From contig NZ_JABEND010000014.1 of assembly GCF_013002705.1 (NCBI RefSeq), forward strand, positions 27,102 to 91,101: a stretch of DNA of 64,000 nucleotides. Reading direction: 5' to 3'. This DNA comes from Nakamurella aerolata. Lineage in GTDB: Bacteria > Actinomycetota > Actinomycetes > Mycobacteriales > Nakamurellaceae. The position numbers and the translations under genes were made by a program. Positions within the stretch are counted from its first letter, which is position 1; the number at the start of each line of letters is the position of its first letter. Positions 8,838-17,679 of this stretch are shown here, one piece after another. The notes under the pieces are model-generated. The model was not told the DNA's origin and ran no database searches. It saw nothing but the letters and a program-made list of their open reading frames with translations.

Positions 8838-9596
8838 GTGAACGTCACCGTCGGGTTCCCGCTCGCGATCGTGCTGCTGGTGCTGGCCGGCGGCGCGGCG
8901 GCGGTCACCCACGTCGCCGGGCTCGGCCGGGCCAGGGACAACCTGATCATCGCGGCGCGGGCCACCGCACAGCTGGCGGCGGTCAGCGCCGTGATCGTGT
9001 TCGTGCTGCGGTCGATGTGGCTGACCGTCGCGTTTCTGCTGCTGATGCTCGGGGTGGCCACCGTGACGGCCAGCTACCGGATCAGCGGCCGCCGGGTGGG
9101 CCGCGGGCTGTGGGCCGGCGTCGCCATCGTCGCCGGGGTGCTGCCCACCATGGCGATCATCGTGGCGTCCGGGGTACTGCCCGCGCAGCCGGTCGCGGTG
9201 CTGCCGACCGCCGGCATCCTGATCGGCAACGCCATGGTGGCCACCGCGCTGGCCGGGCGCCGGCTGCGTGAAGAGTTGACCGGCAGGCGCGGCGAGTACG
9301 AGGCGATGCTTTCCCTCGGCATGCGGCGCCGGGACGGCGTGCTGGAACTGGGCCGGCCGGCCGCCGCGCTGGCCCTGGTCCCCGGTCAGGACCAGACCCG
9401 CACCGTCGGCCTTGTCACCCTGCCCGGCGCCTTCGTCGGGGTGTTGCTGGGCGGCGGCTCGGCATGGCAGGCGGGCGCCACCCAGCTCCTGGTGTTGATC
9501 GGGCTGCTACTGGTGCAGTCCCTTGCCGTCGCCAGCACGGTGGCGCTGGTGGCCGCCGGGCTGCTGCCGGTCGGCTCGACCCCACTTCCCGACTAG
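8838..9596 (+). CDS. FetB/UPF0014-like ABC permease
   Basis: This is a 252-residue integral membrane protein with about seven hydrophobic helices from residue 3 onward. Family signatures are LPTAGILIGNAMVATALAGRRL and the cytoplasmic loop RRGEYEAMLSLGM, and the C-terminal half carries LVTLPGAFVGVLLGG. The UPF0014 family includes Escherichia coli FetB, the permease of an iron exporter, and the plant aluminium-tolerance protein ALS3. FetB works with an ATPase, FetA, but no ATPase gene is adjacent here. The GTG start at 8838 lies 11 nt after the fasR stop, so both are probably in one transcript. Its place inside a fatty-acid locus is unusual, and the substrate is not established. Confidence 0.8.
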   Translation: MNVTVGFPLAIVLLVLAGGAAAVTHVAGLGRARDNLIIAARATAQLAAVSAVIVFVLRSMWLTVAFLLLMLGVATVTASYRISGRRVGRGLWAGVAIVAGVLPTMAIIVASGVLPAQPVAVLPTAGILIGNAMVATALAGRRLREELTGRRGEYEAMLSLGMRRRDGVLELGRPAAALALVPGQDQTRTVGLVTLPGAFVGVLLGGGSAWQAGATQLLVLIGLLLVQSLAVASTVALVAAGLLPVGSTPLPD

Positions 9597-9625
9597 CCGG
9601 CAGCCTTGGCCGGACCGGCCGATTC

Positions 9626-9646
9626 CTTTGGTTGGTTCCTACAAAG
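9626..9646. promoter_or_regulatory. Inverted repeat CTTTG-N11-CAAAG upstream of fabD
   Basis: CTTTG at 9626-9630 and CAAAG at 9642-9646 form a dyad in an AT-richer stretch 68 nt before the fabD start. It is a candidate operator for the PucR-type regulator encoded upstream. This assignment rests on position and symmetry only. Confidence 0.35.
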
Positions 9647-9713
9647 TCGCCGGGTCGAGTTTGGTAGCCGGCCGATTCGATACCGATGCCCGAAAGCTGA
9701 TTGACTGACGGGC

Positions 9714-10640
9714 GTGCTGGCCATCGTCGCGCCCGGTCAGGGCGCCCAGAAACCCGGAATGCTGTCCGCCTGGCTGGAGCTGCCCGGCGTCGCCGAGCAG
9801 CTGACCGCCTGGGGTGACGCCGCCGGTCTCGACCTCGCCAGGCTCGGCACCACCGCCGACGCGGACGAGATCAAGGACACCGCCGTCACCCAGCCATTGG
9901 TGGTCGCCACCGCGCTGCTGGCAGCCGGCCAGCTGTCGATCCCGAGCGGAAACGGCACTGTGGTAGCCGGGCACAGCGTCGGCGAACTGGCGGCCGCCGC
10001 CGTCGCCGGAGTCATCAGCGCCGACGAGGCCACCGCCCTGGCCGCCACCCGCGGTCGCGCCATGGCCGCGGCCAGCGCCCTCACCCCGACCTCGATGGCG
10101 GCCGTGATGAACCCGGACATCGACGCTGTCCTGGCCACGCTGAACGAGCGAGACCTGGTGGGCGCCAACGTGAACGGGGCCGGGCAGGTGGTCGCCGCCG
10201 GCACCAGGTCACAGATCGACGAGCTGGTCGCCGCACCCCCGGAGGGCATGCGGGTGATCGCGCTCTCGGTCGCCGGCGCCTTCCACACCGCCTACATGGA
10301 ACCGGCGCGCGAGGAGTTCGCCGGGGTACTGGCGCAGCTGCGCCCCGCCGACCCGACCGCCGTCCTGCTGACCAACGCCGACGGCAGGGCCATCGGCTCC
10401 GGCGGCGAGTACCTCGAGCTGCTGAGTCGGCAGCTCACCTCACCCGTGCGCTGGGACAAGTGCATGGACACCATCGCCGAGCTCGGCGTCACCGGGCTGC
10501 TGGAACTGCCGCCCGCCGGCACCCTCGTCGGCCTGGCGAAACGCCAGCTGAAGGGCGTTGCCACGCTGGCCGTCAAATCACCGGACGATCTGCCGGCCGC
10601 AGCCGCCTTCATCACCGAACACGCAGGAGCCGCCGCATGA
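9714..10640 (+). CDS. fabD: Malonyl-CoA:ACP transacylase
   Basis: FabD moves malonyl groups from coenzyme A to acyl carrier protein, supplying extender units for fatty-acid synthesis. The 308-residue protein starts MLAIVAPGQGAQKPGM, with the conserved GQGAQ oxyanion loop. It carries the nucleophile in GHSVGE (Ser88), a conserved arginine further on and the active-site histidine in AGAFHTAYM. The GTG start at 9714 is the first plausible codon, and the product matches the family N-terminus exactly. Its TGA overlaps the ATG of fabH (ATGA), so the genes are translationally coupled. Confidence 0.96.
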   Translation: MLAIVAPGQGAQKPGMLSAWLELPGVAEQLTAWGDAAGLDLARLGTTADADEIKDTAVTQPLVVATALLAAGQLSIPSGNGTVVAGHSVGELAAAAVAGVISADEATALAATRGRAMAAASALTPTSMAAVMNPDIDAVLATLNERDLVGANVNGAGQVVAAGTRSQIDELVAAPPEGMRVIALSVAGAFHTAYMEPAREEFAGVLAQLRPADPTAVLLTNADGRAIGSGGEYLELLSRQLTSPVRWDKCMDTIAELGVTGLLELPPAGTLVGLAKRQLKGVATLAVKSPDDLPAAAAFITEHAGAAA

Positions 10641-11617
10641 GCGTCACCCTCAACACCGCAACCGGGCGCCAGGGATCGAAGGTCGTCGGCCTCGGGCACT
10701 ACCGACCCGAGCGAGTCGTCAGCAACGACGAGCTGGCCAAGACCATCGACACCAACGACGAGTGGATCCGCACCAGGGTCGGGATCGCGGAGCGGCACTT
10801 CGCCGCGCCGGACGAGACCGTCGAGCAGATGGGCGCCAAGGCCGGTGAGCAGGCCATTGCCGACGCGGGCCTGCGCCCGTCGGACATCGACACCGTGATG
10901 GTCGCGACCTGCACGCTGCCGGCCCAGATCCGGCAGGCGTCCACCAAGGTGGCGTCGCTGCTCGGCATCGTGTCGCCCGGCAGCTTCGACATCAACGCCG
11001 CCTGCGCCGGCTTCTGTTACGGACTGGCCAACGCCAACAGCCTGATCCGCTCCGGCGAGGCCGGCACCGTGCTGCTGGTCGGCGCCGAGAAGCTCACCGA
11101 CTGGGTCGATCCGACCGACCGCGCCAACGCGATCATCTTCGCCGACGGCGCCGGCGCCGCGGTGATCACCGGCAGCGACACCGCTGAGGTCGGCCCGGTG
11201 GTGTGGGGCTCCGAAATCGAGCACACCGAGACCATCGGGACGACGGTGCCGGAGCGCAAGATCTACCAGGAGGGTCAGACCGTCTTCCGGTGGGCCACCA
11301 CCAAGATTCCGCAGCTGGCCCTCGACGCGGTCGCCAAGTCCGGGGTGCAGCTGTCCGACATCGACGTGCTGGTGCCGCATCAGGCCAACCTGCGCATCGT
11401 CGACGCCATCGCCAGGCGACTGCGCGCCGAAGGGGCCCGCGAGGATCTGCGGGTGGCCGACGACATCGTCACCACCGGCAACACCTCGTCGGCCTCCGTG
11501 CCGATCGCGCTCGACCGGATGCGCAAGGCCGGCACCGCCCGGTCGGGCGACCTGGTGCTCGCCGTCGGCTTCGGCGCCGGACTCACCTACGCCGGACAGG
11601 TTTTCCGCTGTCCGTGA
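10637..11617 (+). CDS. fabH: 3-oxoacyl-ACP synthase III (FabH)
   Basis: FabH starts chain building by condensing an acyl-CoA primer with malonyl-ACP. The 326-residue protein has the Cys-His-Asn catalytic triad: Cys123 in NAACAGF, His248 in VPHQAN and Asn282 in TGNTSSAS. In actinomycetes this enzyme often prefers branched primers, but preference cannot be read from the sequence. The ATG at 10637 overlaps the fabD stop by 4 nt. Its presence between fabD and acpP matches Streptomyces; in M. tuberculosis fabH lies elsewhere. Confidence 0.96.
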   Translation: MSVTLNTATGRQGSKVVGLGHYRPERVVSNDELAKTIDTNDEWIRTRVGIAERHFAAPDETVEQMGAKAGEQAIADAGLRPSDIDTVMVATCTLPAQIRQASTKVASLLGIVSPGSFDINAACAGFCYGLANANSLIRSGEAGTVLLVGAEKLTDWVDPTDRANAIIFADGAGAAVITGSDTAEVGPVVWGSEIEHTETIGTTVPERKIYQEGQTVFRWATTKIPQLALDAVAKSGVQLSDIDVLVPHQANLRIVDAIARRLRAEGAREDLRVADDIVTTGNTSSASVPIALDRMRKAGTARSGDLVLAVGFGAGLTYAGQVFRCP

Positions 11618-11731
11618 CCAGTCGGCCCGCGACCAGCGGGTCACCGCGCCAGCAGCAGAGCTGATCGGGCAGAATTCGCCCGTTGCGTCGAGTGGATCGC
11701 CCGCTCGACCACCTTGAGAAAGGAACACCAC

Positions 11732-11974
11732 GTGTCCGACAACACCGAGATCCTTCCCGGCCTCGCCGAGATCGTCGAAGAGGTCGCCGGAGTCCCGGCC
11801 GCCGACGTCACCGGCGACAAGTCGTTCACCGACGACCTCGACATCGACTCGCTGTCGATGGTCGAGATCGCCGTTCAGGCCGAGGACAAGTTCGGCGTCA
11901 AGATCCCCGACGACGAGCTGGCCAACCTGAAGACCGTGCAGGACGCGGTCGACTACATCCAGCGCAACAAGTAG
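11732..11974 (+). CDS. acpP: Acyl carrier protein
   Basis: This 80-residue acidic protein carries growing acyl chains on a phosphopantetheine arm. The attachment serine is Ser40 in DDLDIDSLSMVEI, the DSL motif. The start is the GTG of VSDNTEI; a GAAAGGA-like ribosome site lies about 8 nt upstream, and the six-residue longer frame reading from ATG would include that site. A 114-nt gap separates it from fabH and a 234-nt gap from fabF, leaving room for extra promoters. I saw no clear -10/-35 pair in either gap. Confidence 0.95.
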   Translation: MSDNTEILPGLAEIVEEVAGVPAADVTGDKSFTDDLDIDSLSMVEIAVQAEDKFGVKIPDDELANLKTVQDAVDYIQRNK

Positions 11975-12208
11975 CAGCCGCCCGGCCCGGCGCGGCAGCC
12001 GCCTCCGCCGGGACCGGCTACCGCCTCGGCGGTCCTGCCGTCCCGGACGCCACCCGTCCAGGCGGCAGCCCCCGCGCGTCGGTGCGCTGATGCTCGGAAC
12101 TCTCGGCAGCGCGCACCGACGCGGCACCGGCACCGCACCCCACGACCGGGCCGGCGCCGGCCGCCACCGGACCAGCCCGCAACCCGGGAAAGTGAGCCTC
12201 GAAACCCG

Positions 12209-13456
12209 ATGACCGCCAAGCATTCCGCCAACTCAGCCGACCAGGTCGTTGTCACCGGGATCGGTGCCACCACCCCACTCGGAGGGACAGCACCGGAAAC
12301 CTGGCAGGGCCTACTGGAGGGTCGCAACGGCGTCGGCAGCAACGATGCGCCGTGGGTCGACACGTTCGACCTGCCGGTGCGCATCAAGGCCGGGCTGAAG
12401 GTCGAGCCCACCGAGGTGCTCAGCCGGGTGGAGGCCAGGCGGCTGGATCGCTGCCAGCAGGTGGCGTTGGTCGCCGCCCGCGAGGCCTGGGCCGACGCCG
12501 GCGAACCTGAGGTCGACCCGGTGCGGCTCGGCGCCGTCGTCGGCACCGGGATCGGCGGCGCTATGACGCTGCTCGATCAGGACGACCTGCTGGAAACCCA
12601 AGGGCTGAGCAAGGTTGCCGTGCTCACCATCCCGATGCTGATGCCCAACGGCCCGGCCGCAGCCGTCGGCCTGTGGGCCAAGGCCAGAGCCGGTGTGCAC
12701 GCACCAGTCTCGGCCTGCGCGTCCGGCGCCGAGGCCCTGGCCTGGGCGTGGCGGATGATCCGCGACGGCGACATGGACATTGCCATCGCCGGAGGCGCCG
12801 AGGCGTGCATCGCCCCGATCACCGTTGCCGGGTTCGCCCAGATGCGGGCGATGAGCACCCGCAACGACGACCCGGCCACCGCGTCCCGCCCATTCGACCT
12901 CGGCCGCGACGGGTTCATCCTCGGCGAGGGCGCCGGAACGATGATCCTGGAGCGCCGCGATCACGCCGAGGCCCGCGGCGCCAAGATCTACGGGGTGCTG
13001 GCCGGGGCCGGCATGTCCAACGACGCCCACCACATCACCGCGCCGGAACCGGAAGGCGAGGGCACCACCAGGGCCATCGAACGCGCGCTGCGCTCGGCCG
13101 ACCTGTCCCCCACCGACATCGGGCATGTCAACGCGCACGCCACCTCCACCCCGGTGGGCGACATCGCCGAATCCAACACCGTGCTGCGGGCGCTGGGCGA
13201 GCATCCGGTGGTGACCGCCAACAAGTCGATGACGGGGCACCTGCTGGGCGCCTCCGGTGCGGTGGAGGGCATCGCCACCCTGCTGGCGGTGCGTGACGGG
13301 ATCGTGCCGGGCACCAAGAACCTGAACGACCTCGACCCGAAGGTCGGCGTCGACGTCGCCACCACCAACCGCGAGGTCTCCGACCTCCGCGCTGCCCTGA
13401 ACAACTCCTTCGGCTTCGGTGGGCACAACGTGGTGCTCGCGTTCACCAAGAACTGA
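12209..13456 (+). CDS. fabF: 3-oxoacyl-ACP synthase II (FabF/KasA type)
   Basis: This is the elongating condensing enzyme of type II fatty-acid synthesis, 415 residues long. The catalytic triad is Cys170 in SACASGAEA, His310 in NAHATSTPVGD and His344 in MTGHLLGASGA. It corresponds to FabF of Streptomyces and KasA of mycobacteria. Only one copy is present here, without the kasB paralogue found next to kasA in mycobacteria. The ATG at 12209 was chosen as the first start that leaves a normal N-terminus before VVVTGIGATTPLG. The accD gene follows after 45 nt. Confidence 0.96.
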   Translation: MTAKHSANSADQVVVTGIGATTPLGGTAPETWQGLLEGRNGVGSNDAPWVDTFDLPVRIKAGLKVEPTEVLSRVEARRLDRCQQVALVAAREAWADAGEPEVDPVRLGAVVGTGIGGAMTLLDQDDLLETQGLSKVAVLTIPMLMPNGPAAAVGLWAKARAGVHAPVSACASGAEALAWAWRMIRDGDMDIAIAGGAEACIAPITVAGFAQMRAMSTRNDDPATASRPFDLGRDGFILGEGAGTMILERRDHAEARGAKIYGVLAGAGMSNDAHHITAPEPEGEGTTRAIERALRSADLSPTDIGHVNAHATSTPVGDIAESNTVLRALGEHPVVTANKSMTGHLLGASGAVEGIATLLAVRDGIVPGTKNLNDLDPKVGVDVATTNREVSDLRAALNNSFGFGGHNVVLAFTKN

Positions 13457-13501
13457 CCCGAATCCGGCCGAGAACCCCATCGAAGAACCGAGGTCGCTGA
13501 C

Positions 13502-14947
13502 ATGACTGCCGCTCCTGCCACTTCCGCCGACGGCGGAGCCACCGGCGACACCACGGCCGGACCGCGCCAGCTGGATCCACGCGAACCCGAGGTGCGGCTG
13601 GTCAAGCTGCTGGACGCCGACACGCTGGTGCCGCTGCACCCCACCGACACCTCGGGGGTGTCGGCGGTGCGCGGACGCATCGACGGCGCCAAGGTGATCG
13701 CCTACTGCACCGACGCCACTCGGCAGGGCGGCGCACTCGGTTTCGAGGGCTGTCAGCACATCGTCGACGCCATCGATACCGCTGTGCGGGAACGGGTTCC
13801 GGTGGTCGGGCTGTGGCACTCAGGCGGCGCCAGGATCGCCGAGGGCGTTGCCTCCCTCGACGGCGTCGGCGGCGTCTTCGCCGCGATGGTGCGGGCTTCC
13901 GGCCGGGTGCCGCAGATCTCCCTCGTCCTCGGTGCGGCCGCCGCCGGCGCCGCCTACGGCCCGGCGCTGACCGACGTGGTGGTGATGGCACCGGAGGGCC
14001 GGATCTTCGTCACCGGCCCCGATGTGGTGAAGTCGGTGACCGGTGAGCAGGTCGACATGGAGGCCCTCGGCGGCCCGTCGGCGCACGGCCGCAAGTCCGG
14101 CGTGGTGCACGTCGTCGCCAAATCCGAGGACGACGCCTACGCCCAGGCCCGCAAGATCACCACGGCGTTCTCCCGGCCCGGCATCACCGGCGTCGCCGGC
14201 ATCACCGACGACCCGGAGCTGGCAAAAATGTTGCCGGAACAGAAGAACCGTGCCTACAACGTGCGCCCGCTGATCGACCGGATTTTGGACGAGCCGCTCG
14301 ACGAGCTGCAGACCAAGTGGGCGCCGAACATGGTGATCGGCCTCGGCCGGCTGGCCGGCCGCAGCGTCGGCGTCGTCGCCAACAACCCGCTCCGGCTGGG
14401 CGGCTGCCTCGACTCGGTGTCGGCCGAGAAGGCCGCGCGGTTCGTCCGGATGTGCGACGCGTTCGGCATCCCGCTGCTGGTGATCGTCGACTGTCCCGGG
14501 TACCTGCCCGGCGTCGGGCAAGAATGGGACGGTGTTGTCCGCCGCGGCGCAAAACTGTTGCACGCCTTCGCCGAAGCCGACGTGCCCCGCGTGACCCTGG
14601 TGACCCGCAAGGCCTTCGGTGGCGCCTACATCGCGATGAACGCCAAATCCCTTGGCGCGACCGCGGTCTACGCCTGGCCGGACGCCGAGATCGCCGTGAT
14701 GGGCGCCAAGGCCGCCGTCGGCATCCTGCACCGCCGCAAGATCGCCGCGGCCGCCGACGACGAACGTGACCAGGTGATCGCCGAGCTGGCCGACGAGCAC
14801 GAGCGCGGCCTCGGTGGTCTGCAGCGCGCCATCGACATCGGTGTGGTGGACGAGGTCATCACCCCGGCCGAGACGCGGCGCCGGGTGGCCGAAGCGTTGG
14901 CCGCCGCCCCTGCCGGTCGTGGTGCGCATACCAATATTCCGTTGTAG
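13502..14947 (+). CDS. accD: Acyl-CoA carboxylase carboxyltransferase subunit (AccD6-like)
   Basis: This 481-residue protein contains the N- and C-halves of a biotin-dependent carboxyltransferase. The oxyanion-forming stretch LWHSGGARIAEGV lies in the first half and FVIVDCPGYLPG-like and RKAFGGAYIAMN motifs lie in the second. It transfers CO2 from carboxybiotin to acetyl- or propionyl-CoA, making malonyl-CoA for FabD. In mycobacteria accD6 occupies the same place at the end of the kas cluster. No biotin-carrier alpha subunit is encoded in the window, so that partner must lie elsewhere. It is the last gene of the fatty-acid operon, followed by a repeat-rich non-coding region. Confidence 0.94.
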   Translation: MTAAPATSADGGATGDTTAGPRQLDPREPEVRLVKLLDADTLVPLHPTDTSGVSAVRGRIDGAKVIAYCTDATRQGGALGFEGCQHIVDAIDTAVRERVPVVGLWHSGGARIAEGVASLDGVGGVFAAMVRASGRVPQISLVLGAAAAGAAYGPALTDVVVMAPEGRIFVTGPDVVKSVTGEQVDMEALGGPSAHGRKSGVVHVVAKSEDDAYAQARKITTAFSRPGITGVAGITDDPELAKMLPEQKNRAYNVRPLIDRILDEPLDELQTKWAPNMVIGLGRLAGRSVGVVANNPLRLGGCLDSVSAEKAARFVRMCDAFGIPLLVIVDCPGYLPGVGQEWDGVVRRGAKLLHAFAEADVPRVTLVTRKAFGGAYIAMNAKSLGATAVYAWPDAEIAVMGAKAAVGILHRRKIAAAADDERDQVIAELADEHERGLGGLQRAIDIGVVDEVITPAETRRRVAEALAAAPAGRGAHTNIPL

Positions 14948-15044
14948 TTCGCTGTTTGTGGCCGGCTCCGGGGTGATGGGCACGGCCCTTGTTGCGCCAC
15001 GGCCGTCTCCGGGGTGGGTGAGCGTTGCCCTTGTTGCGCGACGG

Positions 15045-15133
15045 CCGTCTCCGGGATGATGGGCACGGCTAGGCTTCGCTGGCTACCCGGACTCGCTGCG
15101 CTCGCCCAGGCAGCTGGCGCTGCAGAGTGCGCC
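15045..15133. repeat. 89-nt direct repeat, copy 1
   Basis: It starts CCGTCTCCGGGATGATGGGC and ends AGAGTGCGCC. It is nearly identical to 15297-15385, with only a few substitutions and no gaps. Confidence 0.9.
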
Positions 15134-15296
15134 GTGCCCACCACCCCTGCGCCGGCCTGACGACACGACGGGGCAATTGATGCGCGCCGCGACCGGCGTG
15201 GGCTGCTTGTGAGGGCAGATTGATGATCGGCCGCTGAGGCTATCCCAGGTCACTGCGCTGACTCCCCCGAATGCAGCCGCTCCGCAGACGAAGCCG

Positions 15297-15385
15297 CCGT
15301 CTCCGGGGTGATGGGCACGGCTAGGCTTCGCTGGCTACCCGGGCTCGCTGCGCTCGCCCGGGCAGCTGGCGCTGCAGAGTGCGCC
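15297..15385. repeat. 89-nt direct repeat, copy 2
   Basis: This is the second copy of the block at 15045-15133, of the same length. Inside it, CCCGGGCTCGCTGCGCTCGC is followed by CCGGGCAG, giving local dyad symmetry. Confidence 0.9.
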
Positions 15386-15496
15386 GCGCCCACCGGCCCG
15401 TGCGACGGCCGACTCAGAGTTCGCCGTCCCCGTCAGCCCTGCGCCGGCCTCACGACAACGACCGGGCACTTGGTGCGCCATCACAAACCTTTCCGC

Positions 15497-15536
15497 ACGT
15501 CACAACCGTTCCAGCAGACTGAAACGGTTGTGACGT
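15497..15536. repeat. Perfect 14-bp inverted repeat
   Basis: ACGTCACAACCGTT at 15497-15510 is exactly complementary to AACGGTTGTGACGT at 15523-15536, with a 12-nt loop. A further copy of the left arm with its flank occurs at 15691-15724. It may end transcription from accD or from the opposite strand, or be a protein site. Confidence 0.8.
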
Positions 15537-15839
15537 ACCGAAACAGTTGTGCTCGTCGGCGGGCAGTCCACAGCGCGGTGTCACACCGCGCGACGCTGCC
15601 TGCCAATGACCCGACCGGCTAGCCAATTGCCAACGGACGTCCCGCGAACCGCTGTCTCGCGAGGCAACGTCCCGCGAGCCCACCTCTCGCCATCACACAC
15701 CTTTCCGCACGTCACAACCGTTCCACGACCGACGTGGGCTGCTTGTGGAGGCAGATCGACGCTCGGCGCGGCACAGTGCGCCATGCCCACCACCCCTGCG
15801 CCGGCCGACTGGTGGTGCCATGACCACCAGGTGTGCTGG

Positions 15840-17462
15840 TCAGGCGCCGAGGCGGCGGACTTCGGCGAGCAGCTGTTGGTGCTCCGGTGAGTTCACGACG
15901 CTGAGCGGCGGGGTCGGGTAGCGCGCCACCGCGATGCGCAGGGCCAGGACGGCGGTTGCGGCGTCCGAGAGGCGTTGGGACGGCAGCTCGCCGGACTGCA
16001 CAGCGGCGACGATGCCCCGCACCGCGGCGGCCGGGTCGATCGGCATCAGCACCAGATCCTGGCCCGCCGCAAGCGCCCGCCAGGCAGCCTCGCCCGACGA
16101 GAAGCTGTTGGCGATCGGGGCCATCTGCATCGAGTCGGACACCGTCACACCGCCGAAGCCGAGACCGTCGCAGCCGGCAGTTCCCTTGCCGCGCAACAGC
16201 TCTCCGACGATCGCCGGCGAGATGCTCGCCGGTACGGTGTCGGCGCCGGCGGCGGGCATCAGCACGTGGCCGGTCATCACCGCGGCGGCACCCGCGTCGA
16301 TTCCGGCGCGCATCGGAACGGCCTCGGTCTCGTTCCACTCCGCGCAGCTGGCCGAAAGGTCCGGCAGCGCCTTGTGCGTGTCGGTGGCGATCCGGCCGAT
16401 GCCGGGAAAATGCTTGAGAGTGGCTGCCACGCCTGCGCTTTGGTACCCGCGCACGGCGGCGCTCACCAGCACGCCGGTGCGCTGCGGATCGGTGCCGTAC
16501 GAGCGGTCGCCGATCGCCGACGACCCGTCCACCGGAAGCACGTCGGCATCCGGCGCAAAGTCGAGATTGACGCCCACAGCACGCATTTCGGCGCCGGCGG
16601 CCGCCGCCACCTTGGTCACGGTCGACGCCGCCTTCGCGGTCGGCGAGATACCGGCGAGCGCGCCCGCGCCCGGAAACTTGGTGAACCCGTTGACCAGGCG
16701 AGCCACCTGGCCGTACTCCTGGTCAACCCCCACCAGCATCGGGATGTCCCGCAGCGGACCCGTTGTGCCAGAGCGATACTGCTGCTGCAGATCGTCGGCG
16801 GCGGCCTTGACCCGTTGCGGCGTACCGGATCCGGTGCCGTCCACCACGCCGTCGGTGCCCATCAGGATGACGGCACCGTAGGGCGCTCCCCCGGTCTTGC
16901 CGGCCTGACCATTGGTCGGCATCACCACGGTCGCCGCACGCTGCAACGGCGTCATCGACCCGACCAGCGCAGCTGCCCTGGCCCTGTCGTCCGCCGTCAC
17001 CCGCACCGGACCGGTCTGCTTCGACGGGCCGATGCGCGGCTTGGGCTTAGCGGCCTCAGCTGACGCTCCCGGCTTGGCCGACGATGCCGACGGCTTGGCC
17101 GGCGATGCTGACGGCTTCGCGGACGCTGCCGGCGCGCCGGACGCCGCCGGCGTGCTGTCCGCAGGCTTTCCGTCAGTGCTGGCAGTACCCGCAGAAGCCG
17201 CAGAAGCCTCAGTAGACCCAGTACTCCCGGAGGCGCCACCCGCGACATCGCCGGTATCGGCCGTGCTTGATGCCCCTGTGCTCGGTGCGGCGCCGCTGGT
17301 TTCGGCCCGGCCGGTAGCGGTCGGGCCCGCGGTCATCGCCGCGGCGGCCGACGGTCCCGCCGCCGGATCACCCGCGGAATCGTCCTGAGAACACCCGGCC
17401 AGCACCACGGGCAGAGCAAGGACCAGCGCGGCGACGGCACAGCGGGAACGGGGATGCCTCAC
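15840..17462 (-). CDS. Glycoside hydrolase family 3 lipoprotein (NagZ/LpqI-like)
   Basis: This is a 540-residue secreted lipoprotein. A basic N-terminus and hydrophobic segment end in the lipobox VVLAGC (Cys24). A long Ala/Ser/Thr/Pro/Lys-rich linker runs to about residue 140, and then comes a GH3 barrel. The barrel has KHFPGIG and TDTHKALP, the loop that supplies the NagZ general acid/base, and VSDSMQM with the nucleophilic aspartate. The family removes N-acetylglucosamine from cell-wall fragments, and LpqI does this in mycobacteria. The GTG start at 17462 has AGGAAGG about 8 nt upstream; the longer open frame gives no signal peptide. Its exact substrate is inferred. Confidence 0.88.
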   Translation of the reverse strand: MRHPRSRCAVAALVLALPVVLAGCSQDDSAGDPAAGPSAAAAMTAGPTATGRAETSGAAPSTGASSTADTGDVAGGASGSTGSTEASAASAGTASTDGKPADSTPAASGAPAASAKPSASPAKPSASSAKPGASAEAAKPKPRIGPSKQTGPVRVTADDRARAAALVGSMTPLQRAATVVMPTNGQAGKTGGAPYGAVILMGTDGVVDGTGSGTPQRVKAAADDLQQQYRSGTTGPLRDIPMLVGVDQEYGQVARLVNGFTKFPGAGALAGISPTAKAASTVTKVAAAAGAEMRAVGVNLDFAPDADVLPVDGSSAIGDRSYGTDPQRTGVLVSAAVRGYQSAGVAATLKHFPGIGRIATDTHKALPDLSASCAEWNETEAVPMRAGIDAGAAAVMTGHVLMPAAGADTVPASISPAIVGELLRGKGTAGCDGLGFGGVTVSDSMQMAPIANSFSSGEAAWRALAAGQDLVLMPIDPAAAVRGIVAAVQSGELPSQRLSDAATAVLALRIAVARYPTPPLSVVNSPEHQQLLAEVRRLGA

Positions 17463-17679
17463 ACAGAACCTTCCTGGCCGCACGTCACCGCACCTCACAC
17501 GGAAACGCAGCGACGGCGTTCGGGTCAGCCGCGGTTCGCGGCCCGCACCAGCCTGCCATGCCGGCGGACGGCGGCCGACCATCCGGGCCGGACTGCCGTC
17601 CCCATCACACCTGCCCATCGCGCCCGGCGAGCGGCGCCGGCACCCACAGCACCGGTCGCGGCGGCCATCGCGCTTGCGG

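Larger units (their letters stand above)
14948..15839. other. Non-coding repeat island between accD and the GH3 gene
   Basis: These 892 bases lie between convergent genes and carry no convincing reading frame. They are a mosaic of duplicated pieces. An 89-nt block is present at 15045-15133 and 15297-15385. Shorter CCGTCTCCGGGGTG pieces precede it at 14966-15060. CATCACAMACCTTTCCGCAC plus flanking bases occurs at 15479 and 15691. GTGGGCTGCTTGTG plus flanks occurs near 15197 and 15736, and CCTGCGCCGGCC occurs several times. A perfect 14-bp hairpin lies at 15497-15536. Confidence 0.8.

Noticed and set aside
12000..12208. Small gene between acpP and fabF
   Set aside because: Open frames exist but have no ribosome site and a Pro/Arg/Gly-rich composition.
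14967..15900. Short frames in the repeat island as genes
   Set aside because: They cross the repeat modules, differ between module copies and lack ribosome sites.
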